The notes under the pieces are model-generated. The model made no database searches. It saw only the letters and a list, made by a program, of their open reading frames with translations, and was not told where the DNA came from. Positions 50,841-58,097 of a DNA stretch of 58,097 nt are shown piece by piece (position 1 is the first letter of the stretch; every line of letters starts with the position of its first letter). The position numbers and the translations under genes were made by a program. This DNA comes from Prochlorococcus sp. AG-355-J09 (GTDB lineage: Bacteria > Cyanobacteriota > Cyanobacteriia > PCC-6307 > Cyanobiaceae), in contig QCDO01000012.1 in the NCBI GenBank assembly GCA_003278735.1, positions 1-58,097 of the forward strand, read 5' to 3'.

Positions 50841-51485
50841 ATGCCCTTTGCAAATAATCAAAGAATTACACGTAGACGTAGTTCAGCTGGTCCTACACCT
50901 CCAAACAGACCAATAGGTAATAATTCTGAATCAATTGGTAGACAGGCTCAAGGCCCAAGGCCAACATTCTTGACACTAAGGGATCACGGAAAAGTTTTTG
51001 TCGCTGATTTACCTAATTTGTCCGATGGTCAATTAGCGCATATTAGTAAAGAAGCTAATGAAGTTTTAAATAGTTTGGAAAAAAGACTTAGTGATCTTGA
51101 AAATGAACCTAATGTTAGTAATCCGGAAAACGATACGCTGATAAAAGCTTCTACCAAAAGAGATGTCACACTGAGGTTTATTAAATCAATAGAAGAAGAG
51201 CAAGAACATAGAAAGAATAATCCTGCTTTAAGAGATGCTGCATCTGAATCGTTACCTAGAACTTTTCTTGAGGTTGCAAGACATAGATTGCCTGGAGCAA
51301 CTTTTGATTCATTACTTCGAGAGGCTCTTGAAGCTTGTGCAGTTGATGAAAGTACTAAAGAAAATCAAGTTATTGATGAGCCTAAAGAAACTGTAAAAAT
51401 TATGGATATACCTTCTTCCAACACTAATGCTTCACTTGTTGTTAGTATCGATTCAAGTGATGATTCCAAGAATGACTCTATTTGA
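50841..51485 (+). CDS. Conserved-type hypothetical protein
   Basis: 214 residues. The basic, Pro-rich N-terminus (NNQRITRRRSSAGPTPPNRPIG) looks disordered. The middle holds TFLTLRDHGKVFVADLPNLSDGQLAHISKEANEVLNSLEKRLSDLENE, a probable helix pair, then RDVTLRFIKSIEEEQEHRKNNPALRDAASESLPRTFLEVARHRLPGATFDSLLREALEAC, a helical bundle; the tail is acidic and Ser-rich. No membrane segment or known domain. Possibly nucleic-acid or protein binding, from charge only. The last 14 bases overlap the small Cys-rich gene. Confidence 0.7.
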   Translation: MPFANNQRITRRRSSAGPTPPNRPIGNNSESIGRQAQGPRPTFLTLRDHGKVFVADLPNLSDGQLAHISKEANEVLNSLEKRLSDLENEPNVSNPENDTLIKASTKRDVTLRFIKSIEEEQEHRKNNPALRDAASESLPRTFLEVARHRLPGATFDSLLREALEACAVDESTKENQVIDEPKETVKIMDIPSSNTNASLVVSIDSSDDSKNDSI

Positions 51486-51639
51486 TTCAACACAAGAGTT
51501 AACAAGTTTTAAAGACCAAAATAATTCAAAAATTAACCTTAATTTAGAGAAAGATCCCATTTTATGTAACCATTGCAAAAGGACTGCATCAAATGGTGTT
51601 AGATGTTTAGGAATGTGTGTAGCAGATAATGATTACTAA
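51472..51639 (+). CDS. Small protein with four-cysteine zinc-ribbon-like end
   Basis: 55 residues from the ATG at 51472 (the frame is also open to 51427 inside the previous gene, but MTLFDSTQELTSF is the more protein-like start). The C-terminal third has CNHCKRTASNGVRCLGMC, two Cys pairs separated by 9-10 residues, the spacing of a small zinc ribbon or rubredoxin-like knuckle. It overlaps the end of the preceding gene by 14 bases, suggesting translational coupling. Role unknown. Confidence 0.6.
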   Translation: MTLFDSTQELTSFKDQNNSKINLNLEKDPILCNHCKRTASNGVRCLGMCVADNDY

Positions 51640-51845
51640 AATAATTTAAATTCTTATATATATAATCTGATGAAAATAATTAGTAAATCAACTAAATTTT
51701 ATTTATTAATGGATATCAGGTATTATTTAAAAAATAAAGAAAAAATTATTTTTCTATATCAATAAGTAATTGAAATTTTATAACCTTTACTTGAAATTGA
51801 AGTTCTTAGAAAAATTCATAATTAAATGCGTAAAAAAATTAAATA

Positions 51846-51916
51846 AGGCGGCACCCAGATTCGAACTGGGGATAAAGGATTTGCAATCCTCTGCCTTACC
51901 ACTTGGCCATGCCGCC
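51846..51916 (-). tRNA. tRNA-Cys (anticodon GCA)
   Basis: Read on the minus strand: acceptor GGCGGCA/TGCCGCC, D stem GCC/GGC, anticodon stem GAGGA/TCCTT with loop TTGCAAA (anticodon GCA), T stem CCCAG/CTGGG around TTCGAAT, discriminator T. CCA is not encoded. A T-rich run follows on the minus strand and may end transcription. Confidence 0.97.
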
Positions 51917-51917
51917 G

Positions 51918-51941
51918 AAAAAGATTCGATTGAATCTTTTT
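51918..51941. repeat. Perfect 10-bp inverted repeat beside tRNA-Cys
   Basis: AAAAAGATTC (51918-51927) and GAATCTTTTT (51932-51941) are exact reverse complements around GATT. It starts one base beyond the tRNA-Cys 5' end and 18 bases before the GTG of the glycosyltransferase-like gene. It reads as an A-stem-T terminator shape on both strands. Confidence 0.5.
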
Positions 51942-51958
51942 ATGATCTTAACAGTAAG

Positions 51959-53188
51959 GTGTCTCATTCTATATTATTTATATGTAATGGACATGGAGAA
52001 GATGTAATCGCATCGGAGATAATAAAAAGATTACTAAAAAAAATAAAAAATAAAAATATTGAAGTTTTGCCGTTAGTAGGAAATGGAGATGTATTTAATT
52101 CCATAAAATCAAAAAATTTTCGTAAAATAGGATATTTAAAAGATCTGCCTAGTGGAGGTTTTAGCAATCAAAGTCTGAAGGGATTTGTGCTTGATTTGTT
52201 TGCAGGATTTTTAATCGATAATTTAAAAAATTTTCTACTTGTAAAACAGAAGTCAAAATATAACTGCAAAATTATCGCAGTTGGGGATTTCTTGCCATTA
52301 CTCTATGCTTGGAGCTCAGAATGCGACTTTAGTTTCATTGGAACTCCCAAAAGTGATCATACTTGGAGTAGTGGCCCAGGTTGGGATTTAAGCGATTTTT
52401 ATCATAAGTTGAAAGGTTCTGAATGGGATCCATGGGAAATATTTTTAATGAAATCTCCAAGATGTAAAAATTTAATTATGAGAGATAAAATTACAGCTAA
52501 TAATTTGTATAAAAAAAATATTGATGCAAAATACTTGGGTAATCCAATGATGGATTTTGTTAATGTATCTAACGACAAGATATCAAATATTAATTCTTTT
52601 AATAGAATTATTTTATTAGTTGGAAGTAGATACCCTGAAGCTTTTAAAAATCTTGATAATTTTCTAAATTGTTTGCAAGATTTTGATTTCTCAAAGGATT
52701 TGCTAATACTTTTGCCTTTGAGCATTAATGCGAATGTGATTCAAATTCAAAATTATTTAAATAAATATGGTTTTATAAAACAGCGGAAAACTAAATTTCT
52801 AATTGATGAAGATTCTGTGTGGAAAAAGAATAATCAATATGTAGTGATTGGAAAAAGTAAATTCAATTCATGGGCCAATATGGCAGAAGTTGGCTTGTCT
52901 AATGCAGGAACTGCTACAGAGCAAATTGCTGGCCTTGGAATTCCATCTCTTTCTCTACCGGGACCTGGACCACAATTTACAAAATCATTTGCAAAAAGGC
53001 AATCAAGATTATTGGGAGGTAGTGTTTTAGTTTGCAAGAATAAAAAAATTCTTTTAAAACGTTTAAGTTTACTTTTGAAAGGAAAAGTTGATAGGTTAGA
53101 ACAAGCAAAAATTGGAAAAAAAAGAATGGGGGAATCTGGAGCAAGTAAGAAAATCGTAGATGCCATAAACCTTCATTTGTTATCTTAG
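51959..53188 (+). CDS. Lipid-A-disaccharide synthase-related glycosyltransferase-like protein
   Basis: The frame is open from 51770, but that upstream part is antisense to tRNA-Cys; I choose the GTG at 51959 (MSHSILFICNGHGEDVIASEII), giving 409 residues. The GT-B-like layout shows FICNGHGEDVIASEII at the start, a central VGDFLPLLYAWSSECDFSFIGTPKSD, GNPMMDFV, then LVGSRYPEAFKNL and a C-terminal SNAGTATEQIAGLGIPSLSLPGPGPQFTKSFAKRQ sugar-nucleotide region. These recall the LpxB-related family of cyanobacteria, not LpxB itself. Substrate unknown. Confidence 0.8.
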   Translation: MSHSILFICNGHGEDVIASEIIKRLLKKIKNKNIEVLPLVGNGDVFNSIKSKNFRKIGYLKDLPSGGFSNQSLKGFVLDLFAGFLIDNLKNFLLVKQKSKYNCKIIAVGDFLPLLYAWSSECDFSFIGTPKSDHTWSSGPGWDLSDFYHKLKGSEWDPWEIFLMKSPRCKNLIMRDKITANNLYKKNIDAKYLGNPMMDFVNVSNDKISNINSFNRIILLVGSRYPEAFKNLDNFLNCLQDFDFSKDLLILLPLSINANVIQIQNYLNKYGFIKQRKTKFLIDEDSVWKKNNQYVVIGKSKFNSWANMAEVGLSNAGTATEQIAGLGIPSLSLPGPGPQFTKSFAKRQSRLLGGSVLVCKNKKILLKRLSLLLKGKVDRLEQAKIGKKRMGESGASKKIVDAINLHLLS

Positions 53189-53223
53189 TAAATGGCACTA
53201 GCTTATTAATTATTAATTCTTTT

Positions 53224-53490
53224 ATGTATCCAATAAATGATCGGCAATATCTAAAAATTTGTGCAGAGATTGCAAAACTTATGAGTATAAGCTTATCTTC
53301 TGCTAAAAAGAAAGTAGAAATTCAAATTGCAAAAGAAGGCTCGAAAACTATTCAAGAAAAAATTCAAGTTGCGCAAAATGTTTTAAAAATTTGTGAAAAA
53401 AATGATGGAGATAAATTAAGTTCTTCAAGAATACTTGATAAGCTTATGGAAGCTCTTGATGGCGAAGATAATTTTTTAACTGAAGATTGA
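53224..53490 (+). CDS. Small helical hypothetical protein
   Basis: 88 residues, predicted all-helical: NDRQYLKICAEIAKLMSISLSSAKKKVEIQIAKEGSKTIQEKIQVAQNVLKICEKND, then SSSRILDKLMEALDGEDNFLTED. No Cys cluster, signal or membrane segment; SLSSAKKKVEIQIAKEG resembles a helix-turn-helix spacing, but that is weak. Ends 3 bases before the convergent RNase D-like gene. Function unknown. Confidence 0.65.
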   Translation: MYPINDRQYLKICAEIAKLMSISLSSAKKKVEIQIAKEGSKTIQEKIQVAQNVLKICEKNDGDKLSSSRILDKLMEALDGEDNFLTED

Positions 53491-53493
53491 TTC

Positions 53494-54129
53494 TTAATGT
53501 TCAAATATATTTGAGAATTTTAGTATGTCTAAATCAGCATGTACAGAAACTGTTTCGAAACATTTTTGAGCTAATTCATATCTATTCTCTCTTTCTAAGA
53601 TAACTTTTAATTTTTGCATAGCTTCAATTAAATATCTAACATCATTTGCTGCATAATCTAATTGATCTTTTGTTAAATCTTCGTTTCTACCCCAATCACT
53701 ACTTTGCGAGCTTTTGTCCAGTTCTATACCCAACAATTCATTAATTAAATCCTTTAAACCGTGTTTATTTGTATAAGTTCTTGCCAACTTACTCGCAATT
53801 TTTGTACAAAAAATATTTTTTGTATTAATTTCAAGATTGCATTTTAGAGCTGCTACATCAAATCTCGCATAGTGGAATACTTTAGTAATTTCGTCATCTT
53901 CAAGAAGTTTTTTTAAATGAGGTGAAGAAGATGTATTAAGTTCGATTTTTATACACGATGTTCTTTTAAATTCATTGCATATTTGTACTAGACAGAGTCT
54001 GTCTCTTCCATGAATTAAACCCATTGCTTCAGTGTCGATAGCTAGATAGGATGATTTTTTATAAAGATTGTATAAATCTTCTGTTAAATCGCTATAAAGA
54101 AGATCAATATCTTTATTTTCAATAGTCAT
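53494..54129 (-). CDS. RNase D-like 3'-5' exonuclease
   Basis: 211 residues of the DEDDy exonuclease fold: ExoI YLAIDTEAMGL (Asp and Glu), LCLVQIC, ExoII VFHYARFDVAALK (Asp), ExoIII LDYAANDVRYLIEAM (Tyr and Asp). The HRDC domains of E. coli RNase D are absent, as is usual in cyanobacteria. It probably trims tRNA or other stable RNA 3' ends, but DNA substrates are not excluded. Confidence 0.9.
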   Translation of the reverse strand: MTIENKDIDLLYSDLTEDLYNLYKKSSYLAIDTEAMGLIHGRDRLCLVQICNEFKRTSCIKIELNTSSSPHLKKLLEDDEITKVFHYARFDVAALKCNLEINTKNIFCTKIASKLARTYTNKHGLKDLINELLGIELDKSSQSSDWGRNEDLTKDQLDYAANDVRYLIEAMQKLKVILERENRYELAQKCFETVSVHADLDILKFSNIFEH

Positions 54130-54237
54130 TTTTAATAAGTATTTAAGGGAATTTAAGGTTTAGAATATTACTTAAAATTTTATTTAATTAAGAATTTTTA
54201 TCCATCAGGAATATTTTACAGAATAATTTTAAAAAAT

Positions 54238-54276
54238 TATAATATGATGTAACTTTAATTTTTATTATGAAGTTAC
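54238..54276 (+). promoter_or_regulatory. Candidate -10 box and leader hairpin
   Basis: TATAAT at 54238-54243, then GTAACTT (54249-54255) and its exact reverse complement AAGTTAC (54270-54276) with a 14-base loop, all within 55 bases of the ATG at 54293. The hairpin would lie at or near the 5' end of the mRNA. Confidence 0.35.
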
Positions 54277-54292
54277 TATAAAAAATTACTAA

Positions 54293-54850
54293 ATGTCATA
54301 TTCCTTAAATTCAACATTATTGCTGACAATTCTCTTGGCCATAGGATTATTTTTTTTTCTTAGGGCTTCCAGTAAAGATAGAACAACCACCGTTGAGATT
54401 GCATCTTCTCAGCAGCCAATTAAAGTTTTAAATGGTTTATGTGAATGGCTTAATATGAGGGGATGGAAGCAAACAGGAGGAGATTTTGAACAAAGAATTT
54501 TAATATTCAAGGGTCAAGTTGTATCTAGTAAATTTTTAGCAATTTTTTTAGGTTTTCTTGGCGGTTTTGGTTCTTGTGCTTTGGGATTAGTAATCATTCA
54601 AATATATCCTGAATTGGGTTGGTGGCCTATTCTTTTGGGGTTAATAGGTGGACCTTTGTCTGGAATTGTTTATTTTAAAAAATCAGCAAGAGAGGAGAAA
54701 TTTGAATTAAGGTTGATCAACGAAAATGAAAATGATTCAACTTTTATGAGACTTAGAGCCCATAGAGATGAATTAATCTCTTTAGAAAATGAACTCGGGG
54801 AAAAACTCCAATTAAAAAGTGACGGTTCTTTATTTAAGACACCTATTTAA
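54293..54850 (+). CDS. Membrane protein, possibly cytochrome b6f heme-attachment factor (CCB type)
   Basis: 185 residues. One N-terminal helix (STLLLTILLAIGLFFFLRASSKDRT) is followed by a soluble domain (LCEWLNMRGWKQTGGDFEQRILIFKGQVVSS), two more hydrophobic segments (FLAIFLGFLGGFGSCALGLVIIQIY and WWPILLGLIGGPLSGIVYF) and a charged tail. The LFFFLRASSKDRT start recalls cyanobacterial proteins annotated as cofactor assembly of complex C subunit B, which attach heme c' to cytochrome b6. I recall this only by pattern, so treat the name as a candidate. Confidence 0.5.
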   Translation: MSYSLNSTLLLTILLAIGLFFFLRASSKDRTTTVEIASSQQPIKVLNGLCEWLNMRGWKQTGGDFEQRILIFKGQVVSSKFLAIFLGFLGGFGSCALGLVIIQIYPELGWWPILLGLIGGPLSGIVYFKKSAREEKFELRLINENENDSTFMRLRAHRDELISLENELGEKLQLKSDGSLFKTPI

Positions 54851-54878
54851 GTTATTTTAAAATTTTATTCGATAATTT

Positions 54879-55907
54879 TTAATCAAAAATATTGTTTTCT
54901 AAACAGAATTTCTCTAACTCTTTATCATTTAGCCAATCTTGGGGTTTTGTAAAAATTGCTGTGAGAAATTCCTCTCGAGAATTCTTTCTAGCTTTATATC
55001 CATATTCCCATCTAGCTAAAGGCGGTAAGGACATTAATATAGATTCAGTTCTGCCATTTGTTTGCAGTCCAAAAATCGTTCCTCTATCCCAAACTAAATT
55101 GAATTCGACATATCTTCCTCTTCGATATAGCTGGAATTCTCTTTCCTTCGATGAGTATGTTTGAGAAGCTCTTTTTTCAATAATGGGCAAATATGAAGGG
55201 AGGAATGCCTGCCCACAGTTTTCCGCTAAAGAAAATAAATTATCCCAATTTAAATTAGATTTGCCAATATTTTGTGAAGCTTTTGATGCCTCTCCATTTT
55301 GATTATTTCCTCTATAAATATTGCCTGAACCATCTTGATAATCATAAAAAATACCTCCTATGCCTCTAGATTCATTTCTATGTTTCAAGAAGAAATATTC
55401 ATCACACCATGGTTTGAAAACTTTATGCAAATTTTTATCAATTTTCTCACAAGCCTTTTTATGTTCATTATGAAAATTCCTTATATCAGTAAGATAAGGA
55501 TAAAAAGGAGTTAAGTCTGCACCTCCCCCAAACCACCAAACAGGACCAGCTTCGAAATATCGATAATTAAGATGAACTGTAGGAATAAAGGGATTCTTAG
55601 GATGCAACACCATGGAAGTGCCCGTAGCAAACCATTCATGACCTTTTGCTTCTGGTCTTTGAGAGATTATAGATTGAGGTAATTCTTTTCCATGTACTTC
55701 CGAAAAATTTACTCCTGCTTGCTCAAAAATAGAACCATTTTTCAATACTCTTGATCTTCCACCGCCACCTTCGTCTCTTAGCCAGGATTCTTCTGTAAAT
55801 TTTCCTTTGCCATCTATGTTTTCAAGCCCGTAACAAATTTTGTCTTGTAGAGTTAATAAGAGATTTTTAGTTTTTTCTCTAGAGTTTTTAGGAGGTTCTT
55901 TCGACAT
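54879..55907 (-). CDS. hemF: Oxygen-dependent coproporphyrinogen III oxidase
   Basis: Decarboxylates coproporphyrinogen III to protoporphyrinogen IX with O2, on the heme and chlorophyll path. 342 residues: [67 protein letters not shown], and [34 protein letters not shown]. No transit or signal region. Divergent from mrp across 158 bases. Confidence 0.97.
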   Translation of the reverse strand: MSKEPPKNSREKTKNLLLTLQDKICYGLENIDGKGKFTEESWLRDEGGGGRSRVLKNGSIFEQAGVNFSEVHGKELPQSIISQRPEAKGHEWFATGTSMVLHPKNPFIPTVHLNYRYFEAGPVWWFGGGADLTPFYPYLTDIRNFHNEHKKACEKIDKNLHKVFKPWCDEYFFLKHRNESRGIGGIFYDYQDGSGNIYRGNNQNGEASKASQNIGKSNLNWDNLFSLAENCGQAFLPSYLPIIEKRASQTYSSKEREFQLYRRGRYVEFNLVWDRGTIFGLQTNGRTESILMSLPPLARWEYGYKARKNSREEFLTAIFTKPQDWLNDKELEKFCLENNIFD

Positions 55908-56065
55908 GTATTTAGTAAATCTTGAAGAAAAAAATTTTTTTGTTAATTATAAGTTTCCCTTTATAATTTCTCTTAGGGGGTCCTTATTGCTTATTATTTG
56001 ATAGTTCGACATAGTTCTTAATCTTTTAAACAGTCGACTACCTTGTCAAAATATTTAAAAATTTA

Positions 56066-57136
56066 ATGACCACAATAGAAGATGCGAATTTTGCTTTACA
56101 AAAAGTTCTAGATGCTGGATCACAGAAAAACGTAATTGAATTAGCTTGGATTAAAAACGTAAGAGTAACTATACCGAGAGTAATCGTAACATTATCATTG
56201 CCATCGTTTGCAAATTCTCAGAGAGATAGAATTGTACAAGAGGTTAGAAAAGTACTACTGAATTTTGAAGATATTGATGATGTTCAAATAGAAATAGATA
56301 ATAATCCTTCCAAAACAGAATCTCAAAATCAAAGTAATGCTCCTCAGTTACAGAAGATTGATGGGATTCGTCATATCATAGCTGTGAGCAGTGGTAAAGG
56401 TGGAGTTGGGAAAAGTACCATTGCAGTTAATCTCGCTTGCTCTCTTGCTAAATTAGGCTCTAAAACTGGGTTGCTCGATGCGGATATATATGGACCTAAT
56501 ACTCCTTCAATGATGGGAGTTGCCGAACAGAATCCAAAGGTTACAGAAGGTAGTGGCAGTGATCAAAGGTTAATACCAATAAATAAATATGGAATTTCTT
56601 TGGTATCAATGGGTTTCCTCATAGAAGAAGGTCAGCCAGTTATATGGAGAGGACCAATGCTTAATAGTATTATCCGACAATTTTTGTATCAAGTTGAATG
56701 GAATGATCTTGATTTTTTGGTTATTGACTTGCCTCCTGGAACAGGAGACGCCCAAATATCACTTTCTCAATCTGTGCCTATTTCTGGAGCTATAGTTGTC
56801 ACTACTCCTCAACAAGTATCTTTACAAGATGCAAGGAGGGGATTAGCAATGTTTAAACAACTCGGAGTGCCTTTACTGGGAATTGTAGAAAATATGTCAG
56901 TATTTATTCCGCCAGATATGCCAGATAAAAAATATGAAATTTTTGGTAAAGGTGGTGGACAAACATTAGCTAAAGAAAATGATTTACCATTATTAGCCCA
57001 AATACCTATTGAAATTCCTCTCGTTGATGATAGTAATAAAGGTGTACCAATCTCAATAAGCCAACCCAATAAAGAAAGTTCTGTTGTATTTGGTAATTTA
57101 GCTCAATTAATTAAGAATGAATTTATTAATAATTAA
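56066..57136 (+). CDS. mrp: Mrp/NBP35-family P-loop ATPase (Fe-S carrier)
   Basis: Carries or loads Fe-S clusters onto apoproteins. 356 residues: N-terminal FeS-assembly domain (DUF59) about 1-85, linker, then the deviant Walker A SSGKGGVGKS at 108-117, DADIYGPNTPSMMG, and LVIDLPPGTGDAQISLSQ. In bacterial Mrp proteins a CxxC near the C-terminus binds the cluster; the aligned segment here, ENMSVFIPPDMPDKKYEIFGKGGG, has no Cys. The start of rodA follows after 3 bases. Confidence 0.95.
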   Translation: MTTIEDANFALQKVLDAGSQKNVIELAWIKNVRVTIPRVIVTLSLPSFANSQRDRIVQEVRKVLLNFEDIDDVQIEIDNNPSKTESQNQSNAPQLQKIDGIRHIIAVSSGKGGVGKSTIAVNLACSLAKLGSKTGLLDADIYGPNTPSMMGVAEQNPKVTEGSGSDQRLIPINKYGISLVSMGFLIEEGQPVIWRGPMLNSIIRQFLYQVEWNDLDFLVIDLPPGTGDAQISLSQSVPISGAIVVTTPQQVSLQDARRGLAMFKQLGVPLLGIVENMSVFIPPDMPDKKYEIFGKGGGQTLAKENDLPLLAQIPIEIPLVDDSNKGVPISISQPNKESSVVFGNLAQLIKNEFINN

Positions 57137-57139
57137 TTG

Positions 57140-58097
57140 ATGTTTAGGAGAATTTCTTTAGTAAATAACAGAGGATTTTTAACAAAAAAAGACAACTTTA
57201 ATAGAGGTTTTTTATTTTCTCCACTACTTATAATTCCCCTGTTTTTAGTTATTATTTCGGGTTTATTAATAAAAAGTATTCAGGGTGATTCTTTAGTATC
57301 GAACTATTTAAGTCATACTCTAACTGGTTTTTTAGGTTATTTTTTAGCCTTTTTTATTTCTTATATACCGTTAGAAAGACTTAGAAAGTATTTGGTCCCA
57401 TTTTATTTTTGTACTTTAATATCTTTATTACTAATTTATTTTTTTGGGATTTCAGTTTCTGGAGCTCAAAGATGGCTAAACTTTGGCATCTTTTCTTTTC
57501 AGCCTTCAGAAGTAGCTAAACTTAGTACTGTATTAACTCTTGCTTTAGTACTCGACAAAAAAACAATTCTTACAATAAGAGATTTAGTATTGCCTTTATT
57601 AGTAGTAGTTATTCCTTGGTTATTAATTTTCTTTCAACCGGACTTAGGTACTTCTTTAGTTTTACTCGTTTTGACAGGTGTAATGCTCTATTGGTCGCAA
57701 ATGCCGATAGAGTGGATTTTGATATTAGTATTTTGTATCATCACTGCTTCATTATATCTAACCTTCCCAACTCTTCTTATTTTCTGGATTCCAGTTATAG
57801 GATATCTTGCTTATAGATCTTCGAAAAAGAAAATTATTTTTTCTGCTCTCGCTATTGCGTTACATTTATTAGTGGCAAAGTTGACACCAATCTTGTGGCA
57901 ATATGGCTTAAAAGAATATCAAAAAGATAGATTAGTTTTATTTTTAGATCCAAATAGAGATCCATTAGGTGGTGGATATCATTTGATACAGAGTCAAATT
58001 GCGATTGGTTCAGGAGGATTATTTGGGACTGGTTTGTTACAAGGTAAGCTGACTAATTTGCAATTTATACCGGAACAACATACTGATTTTATATTTA
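57140..58097 (+). CDS. rodA: Rod shape-determining protein RodA (3' end outside window)
   Basis: SEDS-family peptidoglycan glycosyltransferase that works with MreBCD and a PBP2. The frame from the ATG at 57140 is open to the window edge, about 319 residues visible. Family blocks: [34 protein letters not shown], and [47 protein letters not shown], which includes the conserved Asp and [10 protein letters not shown] short basic/charged cytoplasmic start precedes helix 1. Three bases after mrp, so the two may be co-transcribed. Confidence 0.95.
   Translation, partial: MFRRISLVNNRGFLTKKDNFNRGFLFSPLLIIPLFLVIISGLLIKSIQGDSLVSNYLSHTLTGFLGYFLAFFISYIPLERLRKYLVPFYFCTLISLLLIYFFGISVSGAQRWLNFGIFSFQPSEVAKLSTVLTLALVLDKKTILTIRDLVLPLLVVVIPWLLIFFQPDLGTSLVLLVLTGVMLYWSQMPIEWILILVFCIITASLYLTFPTLLIFWIPVIGYLAYRSSKKKIIFSALAIALHLLVAKLTPILWQYGLKEYQKDRLVLFLDPNRDPLGGGYHLIQSQIAIGSGGLFGTGLLQGKLTNLQFIPEQHTDFIF

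Noticed and set aside
51770..51958. Upstream extension of the glycosyltransferase-like frame
   Set aside because: It crosses tRNA-Cys on the other strand and contains no family sequence; GTG 51959 is the better start.

Overview
The window looks like core chromosome from a high-light-type Prochlorococcus (marine picocyanobacterium). Reasons: very AT-rich DNA; short or overlapping intergenic gaps; TTG and GTG starts beside ATG; psaC (photosystem I), ndhS and rpaB together with a heme oxygenase-pebA-pebB bilin operon; a panC-cmk fusion; and cyanobacterial-type SecA and Mrp. I see no insertion sequence, prophage, CRISPR array or rRNA. No gene-free stretch reaches 300 bases: the longest gaps (about 100-210 bp) are promoter regions, and the larger apparent gap at 34567-35160 holds rnpB and a tRNA.

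Layout. 1-6 kb: end of secA, then on the minus strand miaA, infC, a GntR regulator and cysE. 6-12.5 kb: gyrB, a small SH3-like secreted protein, two abutting fluoride-channel (Fluc/CrcB) subunits, mgtE, a group 2 sigma factor and an alpha/beta hydrolase. 12.6-16.5 kb: fructokinase-like kinase, tsaE, ahcY, a DedA membrane protein and ssb. 16.6-19.9 kb: mreBCD and rpaB. 19.9-25.6 kb: lysS, a small unknown gene, smpB, ruvB, a TPR protein, an M20 amidohydrolase and a small membrane protein. 25.6-33 kb: TPP riboswitch and thiC, then tkt, fabF and acpP (minus), psaC and glmS. 33-35.1 kb: rimM, ndhS, rnc, rnpB and tRNA-Arg(CCU). 35.1-44.6 kb: two unknown genes, glgP, a CPA2 antiporter, a hydrolase/mutarotase/sugar-acid-kinase run and icd. 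44.8-51.6 kb: an unknown gene, ho1-pebA-pebB, a low-molecular-weight tyrosine phosphatase, panC-cmk, purM and two unknown genes. 51.8-58 kb: tRNA-Cys(GCA), an LpxB-like glycosyltransferase, an RNase D-like exonuclease, a CCB-like membrane protein, hemF, mrp and the start of rodA.

How they fit together. Most genes are housekeeping: translation and RNA maturation (infC, miaA, tsaE, rimM, lysS, smpB, rnc, rnpB, RNase D), cell shape (mreBCD, rodA), photosynthesis and tetrapyrroles (psaC, ndhS, hemF, ho1, pebAB), carbon flow (tkt, glgP, icd, fructokinase, sugar-acid kinase) and cofactors (thiC, panC).

The signals I find most worth a second look are: (1) the two Fluc subunits, in one reading frame separated by a single stop codon, with opposite predicted membrane topologies and one altered pore residue; (2) a perfect 14-bp inverted repeat bracketing smpB; (3) pebA and pebB separated by only one in-frame TGA; (4) a compact hydrolase/mutarotase/four-carbon-sugar-acid kinase run with no obvious pathway partners; (5) hairpin-plus-T-tract leaders before gyrB and the antiporter; (6) rnpB directly upstream of rnc. 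I did not find clear evidence of an entirely new multi-gene system.
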